A DNA stretch of 64,000 bases from Streptomyces sp. 71268 (GTDB taxonomy: Bacteria; Actinomycetota; Actinomycetes; Streptomycetales; Streptomycetaceae): contig NZ_CP114200.1 of NCBI RefSeq assembly GCF_029392895.1, positions 3,627,001 through 3,691,000 of the forward strand, read 5' to 3'. The notes beneath the pieces are model-generated. The model did no database searches. It was not told the DNA's origin and was given only the letters and a program-made list of their open reading frames with translations. Both the position numbers and the translations under genes were made by a program. Shown here one piece after another: positions 7,994-18,830 of this stretch. Numbering within the stretch: the stretch's first letter is position 1; each line of letters begins with the position of its first letter.

Positions 7994-9709
7994 CTACGCG
8001 CCCAGCAGGCGACGCACCCGGTCCGCGCCCACGGCGAGCAGCAGCGTCGGCAGTCGCGGGCCCGTGTCGCGGCTGACCAGCAGCCGGTACAGCAGGGCGA
8101 AGAACGTCCGCTGGGCCACCTTCAGCTCCGGCGTCGGCTTCGCGTCCGGTTCCAGGCCGGCCTGCACCTTGGGCACGCCGTAGACCAGGGTGGTCAGGCC
8201 GTCGAGCGACCAGTGCGTGTCGAGGCCGTCGAGCAGCAGCCGCAGCGACTCGCGGCCCTGCTCGTCCAGCGAGCCGAGCAGTTCCTTGTCCGGCTCGTCG
8301 CGGACGAGGGTGCGCTGGTCGGCCGGGACGTGCGTGGAGATCCAGCTCTCGGCGCGGTCGAGCCGGGGTCGCACCTCGTCCAGGCTGGCGATCGGGTTGG
8401 CCGGGTCCAGTTCGCTGAGGATGCGCAGGGTCTGGTCCTCGGCGCCCGCCGTGACGTCCACGACCGAGGCGAGCGTGCGGTACGGCAACGGGCGCGGCGT
8501 GCGCGGCAGCTCGCCGGCCGCCGTGCGGGCCGCGCGGGAGTGCGCGGCGGCGTCGGCCGGCAGCGCCGTACCGTCCGCCACCTTGGCCTCCAGCTTGTCC
8601 CACTCGTCGTACAGCCGCTGGATCTCCTGGTCGAAGGCGATCTTGAAGGACTGGTTGGGCCTGCGGCGCGCGTACAGCCAGCGCAGCAGCGGTGCCTCCA
8701 TGATCCGCAGCGCGTCGGCCGGGGTCGGCACGCCGCCACGCGAGGAGGACATCTTGGCCATCCCGGAGATGCCGACGAACGCGTACATCGGCCCGATCGG
8801 CTGCTCGCCGCCGAAGATGCCCACGATCTGCCCGCCGACCTGGAACGACGAGCCGGGCGACGAGTGGTCGACGCCCGAGGGCTCGAAGACGACGCTCTCG
8901 TACGCCCACCGCATCGGCCAGTCCACCTTCCAGACCAGCTTGCCGCGGTGGAACTCGCTCAGCCGCACGGTCTCGCCGAAGCCACACGCCGAGCAGGTGT
9001 ACGTCAGCTCGGTGGTCTCGTCGTCGTACGCCGTGACGGTGGTCAGGTCCTTGCCGCAGTCCCCGCAGTACGGCTTGTACGGGAAGTACCCGGCCGTGGT
9101 GGCCCCGTCGTCCTCGGCCGCGGCGCCGGAGCCCTCGGCGGCCTCCAGCTCCGCCTCGTCCACCGGCTTCTGCGACTTCTTCGGCGGCGCCTTCTTCGTG
9201 CGGTACTGCGCGAGGATCGCGTCGATGTCCCCACGGTGCTTCATGGCGTGCAGCACCTGGTCGCGGTAGACGCCCGAGGTGTACTGCTCGGTCTGGCTGA
9301 TCCCGTCGTACTCCACGCCCAGCTCGGCCAGCGCGTCGGCCATCGCGGCCTTGAAGTGCTCGGCCCAGTTCGGGTGCGGGGAGCCGGCCGGGGCCGGGAC
9401 GGCGGTGAGCGGGCGGCCGATGTGCTCGGCCCACGACTCGTCCACGCCGGGTACGCCCGCGGGCACCTTGCGGAACCGGTCGTAGTCGTCCCACGAGATC
9501 AGGTGGCGCACCGCGTGGCCGCGGCGCCGGATCTCGTCCGCCACCAGGTGCGGGGTCATGACCTCCCGCAGGTTGCCGAGGTGGATCGGGCCGGAGGGGC
9601 TGAGGCCCGAGGCGCAGACGACGGGTTTGCCCGGGGCGCGACGCTCCGCCTCGGCAATGACCTCGTCAGCGAAACGGGAGACCCAGTCGGCCTCGATGCT
9701 CTGAGCCAC
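7994..9709 (-). CDS. lysS: Class I lysyl-tRNA synthetase
   Basis: 571 residues from GTG 9709. The AAGGAAGG upstream is correctly spaced for this start and too close for the alternative GTG at 9718. It charges tRNA-Lys in the cytoplasm. This is the class I (archaeal-type) enzyme, not the usual bacterial class II: the HIGH-like motif is HLGN at 43-46 within SGLSPSGPIHLGN, and the KMSKS-like motif is KMSSS in GISGMAKMSSSRGG. A cysteine pair set (CGDCGK and CSACG) forms a probable zinc site. A low-complexity insert of about 45 residues (KKAPPKKSQKPVDEAELEAAEG region) precedes it. The C-terminal part fits the class I alpha-helix-cage anticodon domain. It is divergent from argS. Confidence 0.95.
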   Translation of the reverse strand: MAQSIEADWVSRFADEVIAEAERRAPGKPVVCASGLSPSGPIHLGNLREVMTPHLVADEIRRRGHAVRHLISWDDYDRFRKVPAGVPGVDESWAEHIGRPLTAVPAPAGSPHPNWAEHFKAAMADALAELGVEYDGISQTEQYTSGVYRDQVLHAMKHRGDIDAILAQYRTKKAPPKKSQKPVDEAELEAAEGSGAAAEDDGATTAGYFPYKPYCGDCGKDLTTVTAYDDETTELTYTCSACGFGETVRLSEFHRGKLVWKVDWPMRWAYESVVFEPSGVDHSSPGSSFQVGGQIVGIFGGEQPIGPMYAFVGISGMAKMSSSRGGVPTPADALRIMEAPLLRWLYARRRPNQSFKIAFDQEIQRLYDEWDKLEAKVADGTALPADAAAHSRAARTAAGELPRTPRPLPYRTLASVVDVTAGAEDQTLRILSELDPANPIASLDEVRPRLDRAESWISTHVPADQRTLVRDEPDKELLGSLDEQGRESLRLLLDGLDTHWSLDGLTTLVYGVPKVQAGLEPDAKPTPELKVAQRTFFALLYRLLVSRDTGPRLPTLLLAVGADRVRRLLGA

Positions 9710-9910
9710 GGTCGGCACTTCCTTCCTTGCGGTCCTGGCGGTGACCATTCTCCCAGACGGCGGGGGTCGGACCCGGGGTCGCCCGGCGCCCCCGGGGCGC
9801 TTCGCCACCCACCGCCACGGACCGGAGCGCGGTTTAACAGAAAACCGAGCGGCCCCGGCGTGGAATACTTGACTGACCCTTCGCACCTCTAAAGGAATGG
9901 CACCCCTGTT

Positions 9911-11698
<1,788 letters not shown>

Positions 11699-11737
11699 CC
11701 CTCCGGGCCCGGCCCCGCTCCGGCCTGGCCCGCCCCG

Positions 11738-11777
11738 CCGCCCCGTCTGCCACGCGACCGCGTGGGAGGCGGGGCGG
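11738..11777. terminator. Bidirectional terminator, argS / lipoprotein gene
   Basis: A 19-bp stem (11738-11756 with 11759-11777, two mismatches, tight loop) lies between the stops of argS and the convergent lipoprotein gene at 11792, followed by a G/T-rich tract on the plus strand. Confidence 0.75.
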
Positions 11778-11791
11778 TGGTGTGTGGGGGG

Positions 11792-12349
11792 TCAGTAGCC
11801 CGTCTCCTCCCCGTCGGGGACCTGGTAGCAGGCGGAGGTGAGGCTTACCGAGAGAAGGGGCCTTTCCAACTGGGAGTTGGGCGCCGGTTCGAGTAGCGCT
11901 ACATAAACGGAAAACTTATCCAGCTTGTTGTTTCCCTTGAGATAGCGGTCCCTGGCTTCAGTTTCCTCCCGTCCGTGTTCGGCGATCTCCCATCCGTGCT
12001 TTGGCATCTCGGCCACGAGCCGATCCATTGCGCTATGCGACTCGGTCGCTGATGGTCCCGCAAGTGACCAGAAGTTGTTGATGCGGTAGAACTTGTCCGC
12101 ATCACGGTCGCCGCACAGCCCCACCACATTTCCCGGCGGCCTCAGGTCGCCCCGCAGGTCCACAATCCTTAGCAGACCGCGCGACAAGGCATTTGACCGA
12201 ACCTTCACGTCATCTGTGCTCTTCACAGCAGGCTCTTCTTCATTCATTCCCGAGCACCCCGAAACTCCAATCACCAGAGCAAGTACCGCAGCCATGAAGG
12301 TAAGTACTGGACGAGCCGTATGACGTGACACCCGACGCGACGCCTTCAC
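11792..12349 (-). CDS. Lipoprotein of a three-gene coupled operon
   Basis: 185 residues from GTG 12349, whose GTGA overlaps the stop of the upstream hydrolase gene by four bases, so translation is probably coupled. AAGGAAA lies just upstream. The signal peptide ends in lipobox VSGC (29-32), followed by the acidic linker MNEEEPAVKS. The mature part is mixed alpha/beta with cysteines in GLCGDRDADKF and TSACYQVPDG that could pair. Codon choice is less GC-biased than in its neighbours. No family recognised. Its place at the end of an operon encoding a possible effector-like hydrolase allows an accessory or immunity role, which is only inference. Confidence 0.75.
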   Translation of the reverse strand: MKASRRVSRHTARPVLTFMAAVLALVIGVSGCSGMNEEEPAVKSTDDVKVRSNALSRGLLRIVDLRGDLRPPGNVVGLCGDRDADKFYRINNFWSLAGPSATESHSAMDRLVAEMPKHGWEIAEHGREETEARDRYLKGNNKLDKFSVYVALLEPAPNSQLERPLLSVSLTSACYQVPDGEETGY

Positions 12350-14109
12350 CAAGTTTCCTTTTTGACTCGGCTGTACTCTCCGACGACAACCCGTGCCTGG
12401 TTCTTCAAGCTCTCGGAATCCTCGTCCCAGTAGCCGCTATGCCCATCGGTGTCTGTCCGCATCTGATGCGCGCCGAAACGGTCGTCGCTCGGTATGACGG
12501 AGTCGAGTCCCGAATCCCAGTGGTATTCCTTGTGCCCATGCGCTACGCGTCCGGCCTCGGGAATCCAGTCCCCCTGCGCCTCCTCGTTCCAGACGTGCCC
12601 CTCGGGCACATCCAGGTCCGTCGCCCGCCCCACTCGCACGCCCGGACTGCCGGTCAGGATGACGTCGTCCGCATGGAGGTCGCCCTGGCGGGCAGCGGTG
12701 CCGGTCAGCGTACTGCCGTAGCTGTGACCCGCGACGGTGAGATGCCCGGGGGAATCCGTCGCACGTGATGCGTGGATGCCGTCGACGAATCTATTCAGGT
12801 CCGAAGCGCCGTGATCCGCGTACTTCGAATAGGCGGCTTGTTTGACACCCTGGGGCGCATCGTAGCCGAGCCAGGTGATCGTGGACACGCTCTTCCCGTC
12901 TGCTGTGGAATCGGCGGCGACCCACAGGTTCGTCATGCGTTTGATGTCGTGCGCGAAGTTCCCCAAGCCAGCATCCGTACCCGGCACGTACACCGCCGTG
13001 TGGTCGGCGGTGTCCGGGTTGCCGTTGGCGATGACGGCGCGCCCCCGGCCCTCCGAGGAGAAGGCCAGCAGGTAGGCGCGCGGGAAGCGGTCGTCTTCTG
13101 GCCCCAGATCGTTGCGCGCGAAACGGTTCTGGATGTCCCCCATCCCCTTGAGTGACGCTTCGAGTTGGGACCTCTTGTCGCCCCACTTCTTGTCCCAGGC
13201 GATCCACTCGGCCGTCCTGGTCGCGATGGGGCTGCCCACCCGGCCGGGCTGGATCTTGATCGGCTCCGGAGGTATCGCGTTGAGCTGCGTCTGGTAGTCG
13301 GCGCGCTTCTCGGCGAGGACCGCGCGGTTGGCCTCGTCGCGGACCGTGGCCGGGAGGCCGTCCAGGGCGCCGACGCTGGCCGGGTGGAGCGCGATGTAGT
13401 CCGCCTGCTCGTCCTGCGAGAGGCCCTTCCACCAATCCGCGTTCTCCTTGGGGGACTTGTCCTTCGGAATGTCCCCCGCGGTTACGTGATCGGCCGCGCC
13501 GCGCACCGCGGCCATGTCCCGCTGGGCGTCCACCCACTCCGCGTCGGAGACGTTCAGGTCGCTGTCGGCGTGCAGCCGGCCCAGCGCCCGTGCGTACCGG
13601 GCGTCCGCCTCGGTGGCCTCCCTGAGCGCGGTTCCGATGCGGTCGACGTACTCCTGTGCCTTGGCCCGCTTGGGGTCCGGGTCCGATCCGATGACCACGC
13701 TGGGCCTGCTGCCCCGCACGCTCTGGTGGGGCGCGAGGGGCGCCGCCGGGTCCTTGTCGACCCAGTGCACCGAACCGTCCGACTCCACGGTGAACTGTTC
13801 GGCCTCGGCGTCCGCCACGGCGTCGGCCAGCTTCTGCTGCGCGGAACGCAGCTCGCCGGCCAGGCCGTTGAGGGCCGTACGGATCAGCCCGGTCTCCACC
13901 TGGGCGTGGTGGCAGCTCCGCGCGAGCTCGTGCAACCGCTCGACGGCGGCGTCCACGCCCTCCCCCGTCACGGCGAGCTGTAACCGCGTGGCGATCTCGT
14001 CCGTCACGCGCCCCTTGGCCGCGCCCGCCGCGCTGCTGAGGCGGTGCCATCCGTCGGCCGCGTCCTCCAGTTCAGCCGGGCGTAAGTCCCTGAGCTGGTC
14101 GAACGTCAC
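12346..14109 (-). CDS. Coiled-coil plus alpha/beta-hydrolase (DUF1023-like) protein; contains a TTA codon
   Basis: 587 residues from GTG 14109, overlapping the previous stop as GTGA; GTG 14112 is an alternative. The N-terminal 200 residues are helical with Ala/Glu/Arg heptads, resembling the helical N-termini of WXG/LXG-type secreted proteins. The C-terminal 270 residues form an alpha/beta-hydrolase domain: nucleophile elbow AGHSYGST (Ser near 462), an upstream FSSEGRGRAVIANGNPDTADHTAVYVPGT block, and a C-terminal acid/His region ending SDDRFGAHQMRTDTDGHSGYWDE. This matches DUF1023 hydrolases. There is no signal peptide. Codon 43 (13983-13981) is TTA, so bldA control is possible. Substrate unknown; lipase or peptidase activity is possible. 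Confidence 0.8.
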   Translation of the reverse strand: MTFDQLRDLRPAELEDAADGWHRLSSAAGAAKGRVTDEIATRLQLAVTGEGVDAAVERLHELARSCHHAQVETGLIRTALNGLAGELRSAQQKLADAVADAEAEQFTVESDGSVHWVDKDPAAPLAPHQSVRGSRPSVVIGSDPDPKRAKAQEYVDRIGTALREATEADARYARALGRLHADSDLNVSDAEWVDAQRDMAAVRGAADHVTAGDIPKDKSPKENADWWKGLSQDEQADYIALHPASVGALDGLPATVRDEANRAVLAEKRADYQTQLNAIPPEPIKIQPGRVGSPIATRTAEWIAWDKKWGDKRSQLEASLKGMGDIQNRFARNDLGPEDDRFPRAYLLAFSSEGRGRAVIANGNPDTADHTAVYVPGTDAGLGNFAHDIKRMTNLWVAADSTADGKSVSTITWLGYDAPQGVKQAAYSKYADHGASDLNRFVDGIHASRATDSPGHLTVAGHSYGSTLTGTAARQGDLHADDVILTGSPGVRVGRATDLDVPEGHVWNEEAQGDWIPEAGRVAHGHKEYHWDSGLDSVIPSDDRFGAHQMRTDTDGHSGYWDEDSESLKNQARVVVGEYSRVKKETW

Positions 14110-14573
14110 CACCGGGACTGGCCCCCTTCGCCCGGCGTGGGCCGGCCGACCCCGGGCTGGCCGTCCGGAGCGGCGTCCCGGCTCTTGAACGCGTCTTTGA
14201 CCGCGTCGTCGGTGCGGTAGTACGACTGGGCGGCCTTCTCCATTTTCCCCTGCACGTCGTCGCACTCCCGCTGCATGAGTTCGACCTTGCGTTTCCACGA
14301 CTGGAAGACGCTGCGCTGTGCCGTCGCGCTGAGCAGACCCGTCACGCCAGCGTCACCGCTGCCGGTGCCGCGCTGCCCCTCGGAGAGTCCGCTCACCGCC
14401 GTACGCAGGTCACCGCGCACGGCCCGTACGCCCTCAGACGCCTGGCTCCAGGCGCGCTTGGACTGCCGCAACCGCCCCTGGGCCTCGCCTCCGCCCGGCC
14501 CGTCGGCGCTCGCCAACCGCAACCGGGTCGACGCCTCCCCCTTGAGTTCCGCCCATTCCTGATCGAACGTCAC
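14106..14573 (-). CDS. Small helical protein, first gene of the coupled trio
   Basis: 155 residues from GTG 14573, with GGGGGGAG five bases upstream. It is almost entirely helical and charged, beginning TFDQEWAELKGEAS, the same opening (TFDQ) as the hydrolase after it. It lacks a signal peptide or membrane helix. A Gly/Ser-rich break near residue 70-80 separates two helical halves, giving a helical hairpin reminiscent of WXG100/ESX-type proteins, although the W-x-G turn itself is not evident. The stop overlaps the hydrolase start (GTGA). A role as partner or chaperone of the hydrolase is inferred from context only. Confidence 0.65.
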   Translation of the reverse strand: MTFDQEWAELKGEASTRLRLASADGPGGGEAQGRLRQSKRAWSQASEGVRAVRGDLRTAVSGLSEGQRGTGSGDAGVTGLLSATAQRSVFQSWKRKVELMQRECDDVQGKMEKAAQSYYRTDDAVKDAFKSRDAAPDGQPGVGRPTPGEGGQSRW

Positions 14574-14775
14574 GTGTCTCCCCCCAGGCCCCCGTGCCAC
14601 GGCATGCACCGTTGACTCCTTGGAGCATGAACGTAACAGGCTGTGCAAGCTCGGGGGTGGGTGGGCTCGAATTCGGCGCCGGACGGCGAGACCGCTGGTT
14701 ACGGGAGGCACCTGCGGGGGCGGCTGCCACAACAGAAGCCCGCTGGCGCACAGGATCGTTCGGGGGACCCGGGCA

Positions 14776-15342
14776 TCAGGCGTACCGCACGAACCCGTCG
14801 GTAGCGATCTTCAAGCCCAGGGCCGCCAGTTCGACACCCTCGCCGAACCGCCCGCGCAGGCTGCCTAGGAACTCGCCGTCGCGGGGCGTGGTGCGCAGAG
14901 TCCAGGTGCCGTCGCGCGGATCGATCAGCAGGTAGGCCGGGATGCCGGCGTCCGCGTACCAGGTGACCATGGACCGCGTGTCCTTGGTGCTGTTGCCCTT
15001 GGAAACGACCTCCACGACCAGTTCTACATCCGCCGGGTCAGCCAACCAGTCGTCCGACTCACCGAATGCGGCATCGCAGACCATGAGGTCGGGGGTGGCG
15101 TAGTCGTCGGCATCGTCCGGGAGGGAGACGGAGGCGACCTGGAAGGCGTCCAGGTGGGCGGGCAGGCTGCCCAGCAGTTGCTTGGCGACCGCGTTGATGA
15201 TGCCCGCGTGCTTGCCGCACGGGGGCGGGGCGGTCACAAGCACCCCCCTGATGATCTCGACGCGCAGAGCGCTGGCCTCCTCCACGGCCTCAGCGGCGCG
15301 GCGCAGCGGTGTCATGGCCCGCTCGGCGGGCGAAAGGGCCAT
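14776..15342 (-). CDS. Uma2 family (PD-(D/E)XK nuclease-fold) protein
   Basis: 188 residues from ATG 15342, with GAGGAGAG upstream. The Uma2/DUF820 signature is present: EIIRGVLVTAPP near 29, TPDLMVCD at 84-90 (Asp85), VELVVEVVSKGNSTKD at 106-121 (Glu111, Lys120) and a C-terminal YLLIDP strand. The PD...E-x-S...K arrangement is that of restriction-endonuclease-like folds. The family is abundant as single genes in actinobacteria and cyanobacteria, with no settled function. No methyltransferase or transposase lies beside it. Confidence 0.88.
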   Translation of the reverse strand: MALSPAERAMTPLRRAAEAVEEASALRVEIIRGVLVTAPPPCGKHAGIINAVAKQLLGSLPAHLDAFQVASVSLPDDADDYATPDLMVCDAAFGESDDWLADPADVELVVEVVSKGNSTKDTRSMVTWYADAGIPAYLLIDPRDGTWTLRTTPRDGEFLGSLRGRFGEGVELAALGLKIATDGFVRYA

Positions 15343-15495
15343 AGCCGGCACTCTCCTCTCCTGCGGAAACAGTAGTGGCGGTACCGTGCGTGAGCTGGAG
15401 GCTTGAGCACACCACGGGGCCGACCTCACCATGCCCCCGCCACGCGCGGAGAGCCCCCTCCCGGGGAACCCTCAGCCCGCCCCGTCCGCCACCAC

Positions 15496-16173
15496 CTACG
15501 CGGCAGCGTGGGAGCCGTGCTCCGCCGACATGCTGCCGGGTGAACCAACGCCCGCCGCGTCGGCCTCCGCCTGCCCGCCTGCCGCCAGGCGGCGCTTCAG
15601 TCGGTCCCGGGCCGGCGGCCACTCGTCGGCGAGCATCGAGTAGTACACGCTGTCCCGCCAGGTGCCGTCCGGCATGGCCATGTGGCGGCGGAGCAGGCCC
15701 TCGCGGTGGGCGCCGAGGCGGGCTATCGCCTCCTGGGAACGCGCGTTGAGGTGATGGGTCTTCCACTGCACGCGGCCGACGCCCAACTCCTCGAAGGCGT
15801 GGGTGAGCAGGAGCAGCTTGGCCTCGGTGTTCACCGCCGTGCGCCAGACCTGTCGGCCGTACCAGGTGCCGCCTATCTCCAGCCGCTCGTCGCGCACGCT
15901 GATGTCGAGGTAGGACGTCTGGCCGACGGCGCGCCCCGTCTCGCGCAACACGGCCGCCCACAAAATGGCTTCCTTGGCCTCGTCGGCGAGCTGCCCCGCG
16001 ACGATCTCGCGCAGCTCGGCCTCCGTGCGCGGCATGGGGTGGTTGAGCCAGCGCCAGACCTCCTCGTCACCGCCGCCGGCGCGGAAGAGATCCGGCACGT
16101 GGTCGAGGGTCAGCGGCTCCAGCCGCACGGTGCGACCCTCAAGAATCCTGGGGACGGGCTTCACGGAGAGCAT
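15496..16173 (-). CDS. RimJ/RimL-type GNAT acetyltransferase
   Basis: 225 residues from ATG 16173. The full GNAT core is visible: RTVRLEPLTLDHVPDLF at the N-terminus; the strand ILWAAVLRETGRAVGQTSYLDI; LEIGGTWYGRQVWRTAVNTEAKLLLLTHAFEELGVGRVQWKT, the acetyl-CoA-binding part; and NARSQEAIARLGAHREGLLRRHM. This is the RimJ/RimL subgroup, which acetylates protein N-termini or small amines; the substrate is unknown. The last 25 residues are a poorly ordered Ala/Gly tail. It sits downstream of the serine hydrolase on the same strand, 174 bp apart, so co-transcription is uncertain. Confidence 0.9.
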   Translation of the reverse strand: MLSVKPVPRILEGRTVRLEPLTLDHVPDLFRAGGGDEEVWRWLNHPMPRTEAELREIVAGQLADEAKEAILWAAVLRETGRAVGQTSYLDISVRDERLEIGGTWYGRQVWRTAVNTEAKLLLLTHAFEELGVGRVQWKTHHLNARSQEAIARLGAHREGLLRRHMAMPDGTWRDSVYYSMLADEWPPARDRLKRRLAAGGQAEADAAGVGSPGSMSAEHGSHAAA

Positions 16174-16347
16174 GCGAAAAGGCTAGCCCGCTTACGTACT
16201 AGCTGCAAGGGGTTTTTGCCCTAGAACAATAAGCCCGGTGCGTGCCCCCAGCACCCCAGCACCCCAATGCCCGCCCCGCCCCGGCCCGCATGGCACAGGC
16301 CGACGCGGGCTGGGGCGGACTGGGCCGGGCCGACGCGGGTGGGCAGG

Positions 16348-17673
16348 TCAGCGCCGCGTGCCGCACAGGGTCTGGTCGAGCAGGCTCTGGAGGGAGCGCT
16401 CGGCCTTCATCAGCCACGCGTCGTCGGACGCCTTGCCGCTGGCCGCGATCACCACGCCGCGCTTGCCGTCGGCGGTGAAGCCGGTGCGTACGGTGCCGCC
16501 CTCGACGTCGCCGCCGTGACCCCAGCGGTACCCGCCGCAGGCCAGCGGCTGGCGCATCAGCCCGAGCCCGTACCGCAGCCCCGGCATGACCTGGTCGAAG
16601 TCCGCCGACACGGGGACGACCTCGCGCATCTCCCTGAGCTGCTCGGCCGGCAGCAGGTCGCCGGTCAGCAAAGCGGTGTAGAAGCGGTCCAGGTCGCGTT
16701 CGGTGGTCACCAGCGCGCCCGCCGCGTCGCCCCACGACATGTTGCGCACCGTGGTGTCCGTGAGTCGCTGCGAGCCGGGGAACTGCTGGTAGATGTGAGC
16801 GTGCGGGCCCCGCAGGTACGGGTCGTCGCCGGGTGCGTAGGTGCCCTTCAGGCCGAGCGGCTTCACGATCCGCTGCCTGACCTCCTCGCCCCACGGCCGC
16901 CCCGTGACCTTCTCGATGATCATTCCGAGGAGCACGTAACCGGGGTTGGAGTAGTTCCAGTTGGGCGTGGGGTCGTCGGGGTCGGCCGGGTCGAAGTCCG
17001 GCTTGTGGCGCAGGGCGCCGGCGATGAGCTGCTCCGGCTCCAGGTGCTCCAACCTCGTCCGCTCGAAGTCGGCGGCGGTGTTCCCGGTGTCCTCGGTGCG
17101 GTCGTAGTTGTACAGACCGCTGGTGTGCTGGAGCAGGTGTCGGATGGTGATGCGCCGGCCGTCGTTGCCGTTCCCGGTGATCAGGCCGGGCAGCCAGTCG
17201 TGGACGGTGTCGTCGAGTGACAGCTCGCCCTCGGCGACGAGTTGCAGGACGACCACGGCGACGAACGACTTGGTGGTGCTCCCGCCACGGAAGGAGGCCC
17301 CGGCCGGCACGGGGCGGCCCGTGTTCAGCTTCGCCTCGCCGGCCCGGGCGGTGGTGTGCCGGGTGCCGTCGCGTACGTCCACCGACACGTTGACGTACCC
17401 GGCCTCGCGCAGCGTGCGCTCCACGGCCCGTCGCAGTTGTCCCTGGGTGAGCGGCTTGCGCGTCGCCTCGTTGGTGCCGGCGGTGTCGGACGAGGTGGTT
17501 CCCGTGCCCGCTCCGGGCTCCGCGATCCCCGTGCTGGTGGCCTGTTGGGAGGACGGTGCGCGGGAGTCGTCGGCGGCGATCGCGGGCGCGGAGGCCGCGA
17601 GTCCGGCCATCGTCGCGGTCAGCGCGACGGCGGCGGTCAGGCGTACGCGGGGCGCTTTGATGCGTGGGTTCAT
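16348..17673 (-). CDS. Secreted serine hydrolase, beta-lactamase / DD-carboxypeptidase family
   Basis: 441 residues from ATG 17673 (GGAGG just upstream). A Sec signal peptide covers about 1-34 and ends ASAPAIA. The three class C beta-lactamase/PBP motifs are present: S-x-x-K as STTK near 131-134, Y-x-N as YSN near 240, and HGG near 387 in WGHGGDVEGG. After the signal peptide lies a Ser/Thr/Gly linker, and the mature enzyme is expected outside the membrane. The closest described type is the Streptomyces R61-like D-alanyl-D-alanine carboxypeptidase group, but esterases share these motifs. Confidence 0.88.
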   Translation of the reverse strand: MNPRIKAPRVRLTAAVALTATMAGLAASAPAIAADDSRAPSSQQATSTGIAEPGAGTGTTSSDTAGTNEATRKPLTQGQLRRAVERTLREAGYVNVSVDVRDGTRHTTARAGEAKLNTGRPVPAGASFRGGSTTKSFVAVVVLQLVAEGELSLDDTVHDWLPGLITGNGNDGRRITIRHLLQHTSGLYNYDRTEDTGNTAADFERTRLEHLEPEQLIAGALRHKPDFDPADPDDPTPNWNYSNPGYVLLGMIIEKVTGRPWGEEVRQRIVKPLGLKGTYAPGDDPYLRGPHAHIYQQFPGSQRLTDTTVRNMSWGDAAGALVTTERDLDRFYTALLTGDLLPAEQLREMREVVPVSADFDQVMPGLRYGLGLMRQPLACGGYRWGHGGDVEGGTVRTGFTADGKRGVVIAASGKASDDAWLMKAERSLQSLLDQTLCGTRR

Positions 17674-17792
17674 GGCCTCCAGCGTCCCGGCCGGGCCGGC
17701 GCGCGGCCATGCGGAGAGCGCCCCAACGCGCCGGGGAATAACCCGAATTCACCCTGGTGTATCTGTCGACACGCGCGACTGGGACCCTGCTC

Positions 17793-18800
17793 CTACAGCC
17801 CACGTGCCCCGATGAGTTTGTCGGGGTTCGTTATGGAGTAAACGGCGGTGATCCGGCCGTCGTCAGGCGCGAGGTCCACGATGAGCACGGCGAGCGGGCC
17901 GGCGTCGGTGACGACGAGCACGCACGGGTCGCCGGCCGCCCGACACGGGCGCAGGCGCGGCGGGTTCGGGGGCAGCGCGCCGGCGATCGCCAGGAACAGC
18001 GCCACCACCCGTTCGCGGCCGCGTACGGGCCGGGCGCTGACCGCGGGTCCCTTGCCCCCGCCGTCGGTCCACAGCGTGACGTCCGGCGCCAGGACCCGCA
18101 GCAGCGCCTGGAGGTCGCCGCCGAGAGCGGCCTCGGCGAACCGCGCCGTCGCCTCGGCCTGACGGCCGGGTTCGGGCCGGTGGCGGGGGTGGCGCGCGTG
18201 GACGTGGCGGCGCGCACGGACCGCGAGTTGGCGCACCGCCGCGGGGGACCGGTCGAGGGCGTCCGCGATCTCCGGGTGGCCGAAACCGAAGACCTCGTGC
18301 AGTACGAACACCGCCCGCTCCAACGGCGACAGCGTCTCCAGGACCACCAGCAGCGCCATCGACACGGCCTCGGCGCGTTCGACGGGTCCGCTGGCGTCGT
18401 CCTCGGTCACGAACAGCGGCTCCGGCAGCCAGCACCCCACGTACGTCTCCTGGCGGCGCCGCAGGTCGGCGCGGCGGGCCAACGCCTGGTGCACCGCCGC
18501 GCGCACCAGGTAGGCCCGGTCGTTGACGACGGGCCCGGCGGTCGGCGCCCGGTGTCGGGCGGCCCAGGCGAGCCACACCTCCTGGAGGGCGTCCTCCGTG
18601 TCGGCGACGCTGCCCAGCATGTTGTAGATCACCGAGAACAGCAGGCGCCGCAGGCGCAGGAACCGTTCGGTCACGGCCTCGTCGGTCGCCCCGTCCCCCG
18701 CCGTCGTCTCCGTCACCTCCGTCACTTCCCCCTCTGCCACCGTTTCGGCCGCCGCCAACGCCTCGTTCGCCACGGCCGCCTGGATCGGGGTCACCGTCAT
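17793..18800 (-). CDS. ECF41-type sigma factor with SnoaL-like C-terminal domain
   Basis: 335 residues from ATG 18800. Sigma region 2 lies at about 45-115 (LFSVIYNMLGSVADTEDALQEVWLAW) and region 4 at about 150-205. All three ECF41 hallmarks are present: WLPEP in the linker (124-128), DGGGK (246-250) and NPDKL (325-329) in a fused NTF2/SnoaL-like C-terminal domain. In this family that domain replaces a separate anti-sigma factor and controls activity. A Thr/Glu-rich N-terminal extension of about 40 residues is unusual. A TGTCACA box facing this gene (18914-18920) and five 12-bp repeats lie upstream. The usual ECF41 partner, a carboxymuconolactone decarboxylase- or oxidoreductase-type gene, is absent; the divergent neighbour is an amidohydrolase. 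Confidence 0.92.
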   Translation of the reverse strand: MTVTPIQAAVANEALAAAETVAEGEVTEVTETTAGDGATDEAVTERFLRLRRLLFSVIYNMLGSVADTEDALQEVWLAWAARHRAPTAGPVVNDRAYLVRAAVHQALARRADLRRRQETYVGCWLPEPLFVTEDDASGPVERAEAVSMALLVVLETLSPLERAVFVLHEVFGFGHPEIADALDRSPAAVRQLAVRARRHVHARHPRHRPEPGRQAEATARFAEAALGGDLQALLRVLAPDVTLWTDGGGKGPAVSARPVRGRERVVALFLAIAGALPPNPPRLRPCRAAGDPCVLVVTDAGPLAVLIVDLAPDDGRITAVYSITNPDKLIGARGL

Positions 18801-18830
18801 GTCCGCCTCCTCCTTCGTCAGTGACGACGT

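Noticed and set aside
14776..15342. Restriction-modification system around the Uma2-type gene
   Set aside because: No methyltransferase or specificity gene adjacent; Uma2 proteins usually occur alone.
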